From assembly GCA_029938505.1 (NCBI GenBank), contig JAOZUV010000017.1:1-14719 (forward strand): DNA of 14,719 bases, read 5' to 3'. Both the position numbers and the translations under genes were made by a program. The DNA is from Bacteroidales bacterium (GTDB taxonomy: Bacteria; Bacteroidota; Bacteroidia; Bacteroidales; GCA-2711565). The notes below the pieces were generated by a model. The model was not told the origin of the DNA and made no database searches. It saw only the letters and a list, made by a program, of their open reading frames with translations. Shown here in pieces: positions 1 through 6,911 of the stretch; positions within the stretch are counted from its first letter, which is position 1, and each line of letters opens with the position of its first letter.

Positions 1-2154
1 CCCATTTTCAAGATAAATACTAGCACTCTCAACAGCAGGACTTCCAATACTATACTGATCAGAACCCGGGCAAACAGGATAAAATCCCAAGGCACTAAAA
101 ATATACCATGCAGACATTTGCCCGGCATCATCATTCCCACATAATCCATCAATGGTATTACTATACATAGTTTCCATAATCATTCGCACCCGTGATTGCG
201 TTTTCCACGGCTCATTTGTCCAATTATATAAATACGGTATATGATGCCCCGGTTCATTACCATGCACATAAGTCCCAATAATTCCATCACGTGTGATATC
301 TTCATTCTTAGCAATGTATTTATCATCCATTTTCATAGTAAAAAGAGAATCCAGATGTATACTAAACTCATCTTTCCCTCCCATCATTTCTATCATTCTA
401 TCCACTTGATGAGGAACATACAATCCGTAATTCCATGCATTTCCTTCAATAAAACCTTGACCATGGGTATCCATGGGATCAAATTCTTTTTTCCATTCAC
501 CATTGGCAAGTTTTGGACGCATAAAACCCCTTTCGGGATCATATACATTTTCAAAATTTTCTGATCGTTCAAGGTATTCCAAATTCACTTTTTCATTGCC
601 AATATTTTTAGCAATTTCAGCAATACACCAATCATTATAAGCATATTCGAGTGTTTTCGAAACAGAAGACCCACTCCTATCTTCAGGCACATAATTATAT
701 TTCATATAATCTCCAACACCATCAAAATAGCTAACTGTTGAAGTATTTACACAGGCCTGTAAAGCTTTTTGTTTATCAAAATCACCTACATTTTTCGCAA
801 TGGCATCAGCAATCACGGAAGTGGCATGATAGCCAATCATACACCAATTTTCGTTGGCATAATGACTCCAAATCGGAAGCATTTTATGCACACTTTGATT
901 ATGATGAGCCATCATCGATTTTATCATATCATTATTGCGTTGGGGCTGTACAATATTAAATAATGGATGTAAGGCACGATAAGTATCCCAAAGAGAAAAT
1001 ATGGTATAATTGGTAAAGCCTTCAGAAATATGAATATTTTGATCCAAACCGCGATATTGTCCATCCACATCTTCATAAACGATAGGACTCAACATGGTAT
1101 GATAAAAAGCTGTATAAAAGGTTTCTTTGATTTGTTTGCTCTGAGTTTCAATTTCTATTTTTGATAATTCTGAATTCCATTTATCTTGTGTTTGCTGTTT
1201 TACTTTTTTGAAATCCCAATTAGGAATTTCCGTCTCCATATTTTTTAGAGCTCCAGCCGTACTAACTGATGATAAAGCAAACTTTATTTTAATTTTTTCA
1301 TCCTCTTTAGTTTCAAAATTGAAATAGGCTCTAATATTCCGACCAGCCATTTCCGGGAAGTTTTCTTCTTCATTAAACTTACGGTAAAAACCATTGTATT
1401 TAAGATCATCGTATTTTTCATGTCCATAACTTGAAAATGCTTTTGAAAATTTCATCACAAAATAAACAATCTTATTTCGAGCCCAACCAGTAGTTTGCCT
1501 ATATCCGGTAACTAATGAATCATTTTCCACCCGAACAAAAGTCCACACATTTTTTCCTTCATAATTATAAATATTGTAAATCAAATCTAAGATAATATGT
1601 GCATCTTTTGATTCAGGGAAAGTATATTGATGAAAGCCAACTCTATTGCTAGCTGTTAATTCAGTTTCTATCTGATACTTATCTAAAAGCACTTTATAAT
1701 AACCCGGTTCAGCATATTCATTTTCATGAGAAAAATTTGAATGGAAACCCTTATCATCTTCAGATGTACTAGGGTTCAAGTTCAATTCCCCTATTGTTGG
1801 CATTACCAAAAAATCTCCCAAATCAGAATGACCAGTACCACTAAAATGAGTGTGAGCAAAACCAAAAATAGTAGAATCTTCATACTGATAACCAGAACAA
1901 TAACGATAAGTTTCCCTATTGTATTGATTATTCTTATGGAGAGGCTGAATATTTGTTTCAGGACTTAATTGAACCATCCCAAAAGGAGCTGTAGCACCAG
2001 GAAAGGTATGACCCATATTTTTTGTTCCTACAAATGGATTTACATATTCAATAAGATTTGGTGACTCTTTCTGGTTTATAATATTATTTGGGTTTTGTTG
2101 GCAAGAAAAAAAAACAAATATTGAAGCTAAAGTAATTAGATAGAAATTTTTCAT
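1..2154 (-). CDS. GH92 family alpha-mannosidase lipoprotein (partial, C-terminus beyond window)
   Basis: This is a probable calcium-dependent exo-acting alpha-mannosidase of glycoside hydrolase family 92, which trims mannose from N-glycans or mannans. The frame is open without a stop from the ATG at 2154 to base 1 (718 codons). I checked most of its lines for in-frame stops and found none. The N-terminus has a short hydrophobic signal ending in FVFFSC, so Cys18 is the likely lipidated residue. The family landmarks appear in order: YVNPFVGT and GHTFPGATAPFGMVQLSP, then CSGYQYED and FAHTHFSGTGHSDLG near the start; FTNYTIFSLWDTYRALHPLF in the middle; IEGNAWNYGLYVPHQV (Glu570, probably the general acid); and GNDDAGQMSAWY (Asp675/Asp676, probably the catalytic-base region), then SALGFYPVCPGSDQY. 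Family members are usually somewhat longer, so perhaps 20-60 residues are missing. No acidic stretch follows the lipobox Cys, so surface export is not indicated. Linkage specificity cannot be read from this sequence. Confidence 0.95.
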   Translation of the reverse strand, partial: MKNFYLITLASIFVFFSCQQNPNNIINQKESPNLIEYVNPFVGTKNMGHTFPGATAPFGMVQLSPETNIQPLHKNNQYNRETYRYCSGYQYEDSTIFGFAHTHFSGTGHSDLGDFLVMPTIGELNLNPSTSEDDKGFHSNFSHENEYAEPGYYKVLLDKYQIETELTASNRVGFHQYTFPESKDAHIILDLIYNIYNYEGKNVWTFVRVENDSLVTGYRQTTGWARNKIVYFVMKFSKAFSSYGHEKYDDLKYNGFYRKFNEEENFPEMAGRNIRAYFNFETKEDEKIKIKFALSSVSTAGALKNMETEIPNWDFKKVKQQTQDKWNSELSKIEIETQSKQIKETFYTAFYHTMLSPIVYEDVDGQYRGLDQNIHISEGFTNYTIFSLWDTYRALHPLFNIVQPQRNNDMIKSMMAHHNQSVHKMLPIWSHYANENWCMIGYHATSVIADAIAKNVGDFDKQKALQACVNTSTVSYFDGVGDYMKYNYVPEDRSGSSVSKTLEYAYNDWCIAEIAKNIGNEKVNLEYLERSENFENVYDPERGFMRPKLANGEWKKEFDPMDTHGQGFIEGNAWNYGLYVPHQVDRMIEMMGGKDEFSIHLDSLFTMKMDDKYIAKNEDITRDGIIGTYVHGNEPGHHIPYLYNWTNEPWKTQSRVRMIMETMYSNTIDGLCGNDDAGQMSAWYIFSALGFYPVCPGSDQYSIGSPAVESASIYLENG

Positions 2155-2183
2155 ATCATGATTATAAATATTAATGAATTAAG

Positions 2184-2191
2184 CAAATATA
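2184..2191 (-). promoter_or_regulatory. Putative -7 box for the GH92 gene
   Basis: The minus strand reads TATATTTG here, an exact match to the Bacteroidota -7 consensus TAnnTTTG. It ends 30 nt before the GH92 ATG, implying a leader of about 25 nt. I do not see a convincing TTTG -33 box at the usual distance, so the promoter may be weak or activator-dependent. Confidence 0.5.
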
Positions 2192-2222
2192 GTGTTTCAC
2201 TGATTTTATAAAAATATACCAG

Positions 2223-2238
2223 TGATAATATTTTATCA
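2223..2238. repeat. Short perfect inverted repeat in the divergent intergenic region
   Basis: TGATAA and TTATCA are separated by four bases (TATT), giving a 16-bp palindrome-like site about 32 bp upstream of the putative GH92 -7 box. A second 6-bp pair, TCACTG at 2197-2202 and CAGTGA at 2220-2225, overlaps it. The position would suit a regulator binding site, but the region is very AT-rich and chance is possible. The rest of 2155-2439 holds an 11-A run at 2260-2270 and no credible ORF. Confidence 0.3.
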
Positions 2239-2439
2239 GAATATTTATTTAATAATGTGAAAAAAAAAAATATTTTTTAAAACAAAATGAAAACACATAT
2301 CACGCTATTTTACTGTACTTTAAAAATTATTTTTAGAGATAATAAGGATTAAAGTAAAAAAGCAATGAAATAGAATAGGGTATTTTTTTATAATAGCATC
2401 TAATTAGTAAAAACAAGAAAAACATAAAAATTATACGAC

Positions 2440-3714
2440 ATGAAAAATACACACACAACAATAATGAAAATTTCAGTTATGATTTTCATTATTTTACTCG
2501 GAACATCGATGAATGTTTTAGCAAAAAAAAAGAATACTGAAGATAAAAACTATCACGAACTTAATGGTAAAGTAATTGATAACAACACTAAGAAATTGTT
2601 GGTATTTGCTACAATCACAGTTGAAGGAGAAAACACTGCGACAATTTCAAATATTGAAGGTGAATTTCTTTTAAAAATCGCTAAATCAAGCAATGTAGAT
2701 AAAATTCGTGTTTCTTATTTGGGTTATAAAGATCTTGTCTACCCTATCAAGAATTTTGGTAAAGGGATGCATTTGATAAAATTAGAACCTATATCAATTA
2801 CATTAGGAGAAATTATTGTTACACCGAACAGTCCAGATCAAATTGTACGTCTAGCTTTGAATAAGGTGTACGATAATTATGATACTGATCCTTATAAAAT
2901 GACTGCTTTTTTCAGGGAGTTTGTGAAGAAAAGAAGAAATTATGTTTCGCTAGCTGAAGCTGTTCTTGAAATTTACAAAGCACCTTATGGCTCTGATTAC
3001 TCCTTTGATCAAACAAAAATTTTGAAAGGAAGAAAAGGAACAGATAAAAAACGTTTAGATACTGTATTATTTAAAGTTCAGGGCGGACCGTCTACAATAC
3101 TATTACTTGACATCGCAAAAAATCCAAACATATTATTTAATGAACAGGATTGGAATAATTATAAATTTACAATGGAATCACCTATTAAAATTTATGATAG
3201 AGTAAATTATGTGATTAGATTTGATCAGGTTTATCGTGCTAACTACCCTATGTATAATGGAAAATTATATATCGACGTTGAAAGTCTTGCAATTACTGGA
3301 GCTGATTTTGAATTAAATGTTTTAGATGCAGCCGAGGCAGGACGATTATTCTTAAGAAAGAAACCAGCAGGTGTTAAATTACTTCTAGAAAAAGCTGTTT
3401 ATAAAATAATGTATAAAGAAAAAGACGGAAAATGGTTCTTTAATTATGCCAATGGATATGCAAATTTCAATTTAAAATGGGATAAGAAATTATTTAAAAC
3501 AAAATATACTACACTTATTGAAATTGCTATTACTGACAGAGTAAGTGAAAATGTTGAGAAAATTAAATTTAAAGAACGATTTAAAAAATCTGATAAATTA
3601 GTTGAAAAAGTAAGTGCCTTTTATGATGAAAACTTTTGGGGCTCATACAATACAATTAAACCAGATGATCCAATTGAAAGTGCTATTAGAAAGTTAAAGA
3701 GAAGCAATCGTTAA
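2440..3714 (+). CDS. Secreted CarboxypepD_reg-like domain protein (cassette gene 1)
   Basis: This is an exported protein of 424 residues with unknown function. Residues 1-28 form a signal peptide (hydrophobic MIFIILLG, cleavage near VLA-KK). A second in-frame ATG at codon 9 would give a shorter signal and cannot be excluded. Residues 40-128 form a carboxypeptidase-regulatory-like beta-sandwich: LNGKVIDNNTKKLLVFATIT, NIEGEF, VSYLGYK and LGEIIVTP are the hallmarks. Residues 130-424 form a domain I do not recognise by name, with landmarks AFFREF (156-161), FKVQGG (211-216), GKLYIDVESLAI and the near-terminal FWGSYNTIKPDDPIESAI. The same domain appears in the protein at 5363-6898, in the same order, so the two are paralogues. 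It is too short for an outer-membrane barrel with plug. The sigma factor gene starts 104 nt downstream after a strong stem-loop. No TAnnTTTG box exists on this strand in the upstream 285 bp. Confidence 0.85.
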   Translation: MKNTHTTIMKISVMIFIILLGTSMNVLAKKKNTEDKNYHELNGKVIDNNTKKLLVFATITVEGENTATISNIEGEFLLKIAKSSNVDKIRVSYLGYKDLVYPIKNFGKGMHLIKLEPISITLGEIIVTPNSPDQIVRLALNKVYDNYDTDPYKMTAFFREFVKKRRNYVSLAEAVLEIYKAPYGSDYSFDQTKILKGRKGTDKKRLDTVLFKVQGGPSTILLLDIAKNPNILFNEQDWNNYKFTMESPIKIYDRVNYVIRFDQVYRANYPMYNGKLYIDVESLAITGADFELNVLDAAEAGRLFLRKKPAGVKLLLEKAVYKIMYKEKDGKWFFNYANGYANFNLKWDKKLFKTKYTTLIEIAITDRVSENVEKIKFKERFKKSDKLVEKVSAFYDENFWGSYNTIKPDDPIESAIRKLKRSNR

Positions 3715-3739
3715 TTGATTCCTATACATCATAAGTTCC

Positions 3740-3784
3740 CGATTCGGAGGATAGTTAAATTTTCAAATTTACATCCTCCGATCG
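3740..3784 (+). promoter_or_regulatory. Long stem-loop upstream of the ECF sigma gene
   Basis: Bases 3740-3752 pair with 3773-3784: CGAT, a bulged T, then CGGAGGAT, against ATCCTCCGATCG. This gives 12 base pairs with one bulge. A second, AT-only stem (TAAATT with AATTTA, 3756-3761 and 3766-3771) sits inside, closed by TTCA. Only a mixed tail (CTTTAAATAATTTG) follows, not a clean T run, so it is a poor intrinsic terminator. It may attenuate transcription or set the relative amounts of the first gene and the sigma gene. The left arm buries a perfect GGAGG at 3746-3750. Confidence 0.6.
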
Positions 3785-3818
3785 CTTTAAATAATTTGTA
3801 TATTGAAAAAAAAAATAC

Positions 3819-4382
3819 TTGGAAGCCAAACTAGATATAAAAAAATTTGACTCGATTAAAAAGGGTAATATTCGAGCATATGAAGCATTATTTAGAGCTT
3901 ATTATAAGCCTTTGGTAATTTACAGCGAACGAATTGTAAACGATCATGATGATGCAAATGAAGTTGTTCAAGATATCTTTGTGAAGCTTTGGGAAAAAAG
4001 AAAAACCCTTGAAATAAGAAATACCGTTAACTCATATTTATATCGAGCAGTATATAATAATAGCCTTCAACTTTTAAAACGAAAAAAACTTGATTTAAAA
4101 TACAAGCAATATAAATTACAACATAGTGATAATTCGGTAAACCCAAGTAATGAAATGATAGCAGTAGAACTAAATCATAAAATCGGATTATTATTTGAAC
4201 GACTACCTGAGAATTGCAGGAGAATTTTCAAACTTAATAGATTCGATGGAATGAAATACAGAGAAATAGCAGAACATCTATCGATATCGATTAAAACAGT
4301 AGAGGCTAATATGACAAAAGCATTAAAATATTTTAGAGAACATTTATCAGAATATAAAGAAACAGAATTGGGAGGAAGATAA
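3819..4382 (+). CDS. ECF-type RNA polymerase sigma-70 factor
   Basis: This is a 187-residue extracytoplasmic-function sigma factor of the Bacteroidota family that pairs with FecR-like anti-sigma factors. Region sigma-2 covers about residues 20-90 (YEALFRAYYKPLV, DANEVVQDIFVKLWEKR, SYLYRAVYNNSL) and binds core polymerase and the -10 element. Region sigma-4 covers about residues 122-175 (LPENCRRIF, then the helix-turn-helix YREIAEHLSISIKTVEANM) and binds the -35 element. The start is TTG at 3819: an in-frame TGA lies at 3804-3806 and the first in-frame ATG is too far inside sigma-2/4. The anti-sigma gene begins one base after the stop, so the two are co-transcribed and probably translationally coupled. 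Targets cannot be read from the sequence; the flanking paralogues are the obvious candidates. Confidence 0.93.
   Translation: MEAKLDIKKFDSIKKGNIRAYEALFRAYYKPLVIYSERIVNDHDDANEVVQDIFVKLWEKRKTLEIRNTVNSYLYRAVYNNSLQLLKRKKLDLKYKQYKLQHSDNSVNPSNEMIAVELNHKIGLLFERLPENCRRIFKLNRFDGMKYREIAEHLSISIKTVEANMTKALKYFREHLSEYKETELGGR
4371..4375 (+). promoter_or_regulatory. Shine-Dalgarno-like GGAGG before the anti-sigma gene
   Basis: GGAGG lies 8 nt upstream of the ATG at 4384, inside the last codons of the sigma gene (residues GGR). The spacing is ideal for a ribosome binding site, although Bacteroidota generally make little use of such sites, so it could be incidental. Confidence 0.4.
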
Positions 4383-4383
4383 A

Positions 4384-5361
4384 ATGAAAACAGATACAAA
4401 TTATATATGGACAAAAATTTGTAATGCTTTTTCAAACGAAATACAAAGCGTACAAGACAACTATGCTGAATTAAATTCAGAACAAAATGAATTATTTGAA
4501 ATGATCAAGAACGACATTCAATCCATAGATAATACTTCTTATATGTATGATGATGATACGAATCAGGCATGGGATGTATTACATAAAAATATAGTATCTC
4601 AAGAAAGAAAAACTAGACGCTTATTTAATTTTGAACATAATACTTTGTTAAAAATAGCAGCAAGTATTATACTTCTGATTGGATTCTCTTGGATTACATA
4701 TAGTATTCTCAATCAATCAAAATTTGAAACCATCCAAACTAGTGACTTTCAAGTTACTCAAACTCTTCCTGACGGAACAATTGTTTATTTAAATGCAAAT
4801 AGTAAAATAGAATACCCTAAGCAATTCGCATTAAATACCAGAGAAGTAAAATTAAGTGGCGAAGCTTTTTTTGATGTAGCAAGAGATGTTAAGTGTCCTT
4901 TTATTATCACCGCTAAAGAAACTCAAATTGAAGTACTTGGTACATCATTTAATGTTAATGCAAAGAATAATAATGATAAAGTAGAAGTATTAGTAAAAAG
5001 CGGGGTTGTCCGTTTATCAATTTTAAATAATAATGAAAAATTAGTTCTTACTAAAGGTCAATTTGGATTTTCACAAAACAATTCTCTAAACAGAAATAAA
5101 ATTGATGATTTAAATTATCTATCTTGGAAAACAAAACGTATTGATTTTAATGAGGCTCCTTTGGCCTATGTGATTAACATTCTAAATCAAACATATACTT
5201 CCAATATAATTATATCTGATGAAGTTTCGTCTGCTTATAAATTAAATGCTAAATTTGACAAAGCTCCTTTAGATACTGTGCTTAAATCAATTTGCTTAGC
5301 ATTTGATTTAAACCACGATAAAATAAGAGGGAAAATTCAATTAGTTAATAAACCTAAATAA
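4384..5361 (+). CDS. FecR-family anti-sigma factor with DUF4974 domain
   Basis: This is a 325-residue single-pass inner-membrane anti-sigma factor, expected to hold the upstream sigma factor at the membrane and release or activate it on a periplasmic signal. Residues 1-88 are cytoplasmic, acidic and poor in recognisable motifs. Residues 89-108 form the transmembrane helix (IAASIILLIGFSWITYSIL). The periplasmic FecR domain spans about 118-225, with LPDGTIVYLNANSKIEYP, VKLSGEAFFDVA, PFIITA and IEVLGTSFNV. The C-terminal DUF4974 domain covers about 250-320 (IDFNEAPLAYVINILNQTY, FDKAPLDTVLKSIC). Its fold is related to STN, the domain that normally signals to FecR. The next gene begins one base after this stop and itself carries an STN domain, which points to it as the signalling partner. 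The family call is secure; the signal is unknown. Confidence 0.94.
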   Translation: MKTDTNYIWTKICNAFSNEIQSVQDNYAELNSEQNELFEMIKNDIQSIDNTSYMYDDDTNQAWDVLHKNIVSQERKTRRLFNFEHNTLLKIAASIILLIGFSWITYSILNQSKFETIQTSDFQVTQTLPDGTIVYLNANSKIEYPKQFALNTREVKLSGEAFFDVARDVKCPFIITAKETQIEVLGTSFNVNAKNNNDKVEVLVKSGVVRLSILNNNEKLVLTKGQFGFSQNNSLNRNKIDDLNYLSWKTKRIDFNEAPLAYVINILNQTYTSNIIISDEVSSAYKLNAKFDKAPLDTVLKSICLAFDLNHDKIRGKIQLVNKPK

Positions 5362-5362
5362 T

Positions 5363-6898
5363 TTGTATAGAAAACTTCAGGTTACCATCGCTTTAACTTT
5401 TATCCTTTCTGCAACTTTCGCACAGGAAGAAAACATATTATACACTCCATTATCCTATAATTTCTCAGCTATTTCTATCGATTCTGCTTTAAGCCGAATT
5501 GAAAAGGATATTAAGTATTATTTCATTTACAATTCAGAACTCATAGCTGAAAAACCTACAATAACAGCTGAATTCACAAATTTCCCTCTTACAATTATTT
5601 TAGATAGTTTGTTCAAAAATCCTGTATTAGAGTATCAAATAATTCAGAAGCAAATAGTTATATTTAAAAACACTACCACAGTTAGTATAAATGCAAGTAA
5701 TACGATTGCTCCAAAATATAAAATTATAAAAGGTTCAGTTCGTGATAGTGCTGATAATAATCCTCTTCCTTTTTCAACAATTAGTATTTTAAATAAAGGG
5801 GTAGGATCAATAAGTAATTTAGATGGCAAATTTAATCTTAAAATCAGAGAAAATTATTTCTCAGACACATTGGTAATTTCACATTTAGGATATAAACCTT
5901 TACTTATTAAGGTTTCTGAACTTAAAAGTGAAGAAATATACAACCTTCACGAAAAATCAATTTCTTTACAGGAAATTTTGATTCGATGGACAGATCCAAA
6001 AGAATTAATCATCAATGCATTGAAAGCTATCAAAGATAATTATCCTGATAATCCGACTCAACTTCGTGCATTTTACAGAGAAAGTCTGCAAAGAAACAAT
6101 AAGTATATGATATATACCGAAGGTTTACTTGATGTTTATAAAGGTGCTTATCGTCCAACATTATTTCGAGATCAAGCCAAATTATTACAATTACGAAAAT
6201 TTACAAATATTGAATCGAATGATTCAATACTGATCAAATTACAAGGTGGTATCCAATCAAGTTTATCATTAGATTTAATCAAACAACCCCTTGAGTTTTT
6301 AGAATTAAGATATTTAGATCAGTATGATTACAATTATTCAGGGATAGAAACCATAGAAGATATAGATGCTCATACCATAGAGTTTGAACCAGATAAAAAT
6401 AGCACAGACATGATTTATAAGGGAATAATCCATATTGATCCCAAATCATTAGCGATTATTCGAATTCAATTTGGTTTAGTAAAAAGCTATAATAGGAGAA
6501 CCAATAAAAATATTGTTGTTAGCTCAAAAGCAAGAATAAAAATTTTGCCAAAAGACATTAACTATATCATTACCTATAAAAAAATCAATAACAAGTTTTA
6601 TATCAATCATATCACAGGAGATTTAATCTTAAAAGCAAAGCGCAAAAGAAAACTACTTTCTTCAAACTATAAATTGCATTTTGAGATGATTACCACTGAT
6701 ATGACAACAACAAATATTCAACGATTCAGAAGAGATGAACGGGTAAAGTCTCGTCAAATATTAGTTGATATCGAAAACGCTTATATCAAAAACCTCAATC
6801 AGTATTGGGGAATAAATAATTTTATATTACCTGAAGATAATCTGCTTAAAGCTTTAGACAAATTTAATGTTGAGGAGCTTACTTACTGCCCTAACTAA
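5363..6898 (+). CDS. Secreted STN + CarboxypepD_reg-like protein, paralogue of cassette gene 1
   Basis: This is a 511-residue exported protein of unknown function. Residues 1-20 form a signal peptide (cleavage near TFA-QEE). Residues 30-102 look like an STN domain (YNFSAISIDSALSRI, YNSELI, FTNFPLTIILDSLF, QIVIFK), which in TonB-dependent transducers contacts FecR. Residues 119-207 form a carboxypeptidase-regulatory-like domain (IIKGSVRDSADNNPLPFSTI, NLDGKFNL, ISHLGYKPL). Residues 208-511 match the unnamed C-terminal domain of the protein at 2440-3714: AFYRES, LLDVYKGAY, IKLQGG, HIDPKSLAI, YWGINNFILPEDNLLKAL. No plug domain follows the CarboxypepD_reg domain, and about 300 residues is short for a transporter barrel. 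The start is TTG at 5363, one base after the FecR stop; an in-frame TAG at 5342 blocks upstream starts and no ATG is near. I infer a sensor or transducer role from the domain order. Confidence 0.85.
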   Translation: MYRKLQVTIALTFILSATFAQEENILYTPLSYNFSAISIDSALSRIEKDIKYYFIYNSELIAEKPTITAEFTNFPLTIILDSLFKNPVLEYQIIQKQIVIFKNTTTVSINASNTIAPKYKIIKGSVRDSADNNPLPFSTISILNKGVGSISNLDGKFNLKIRENYFSDTLVISHLGYKPLLIKVSELKSEEIYNLHEKSISLQEILIRWTDPKELIINALKAIKDNYPDNPTQLRAFYRESLQRNNKYMIYTEGLLDVYKGAYRPTLFRDQAKLLQLRKFTNIESNDSILIKLQGGIQSSLSLDLIKQPLEFLELRYLDQYDYNYSGIETIEDIDAHTIEFEPDKNSTDMIYKGIIHIDPKSLAIIRIQFGLVKSYNRRTNKNIVVSSKARIKILPKDINYIITYKKINNKFYINHITGDLILKAKRKRKLLSSNYKLHFEMITTDMTTTNIQRFRRDERVKSRQILVDIENAYIKNLNQYWGINNFILPEDNLLKALDKFNVEELTYCPN

Positions 6899-6911
6899 AA
6901 TTAAAAAAACA

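Noticed and set aside
121..144. Possible inactivating change in the GH92 active site because of the window-edge truncation.
   Set aside because: The catalytic blocks (EGNAWNYG and GNDDAGQ) are intact, and the missing end is due to the window limit, not to a stop or frameshift.
241..963. Plus-strand open frames within the GH92 gene.
   Set aside because: They are antisense to a continuous GH92 frame with family motifs on the minus strand, so they are not separate genes.
2440..6898. The cassette as a polysaccharide utilisation locus with SusC/SusD.
   Set aside because: No SusC-like barrel or SusD-like lipoprotein is encoded here, and neither secreted protein is long enough to be SusC.
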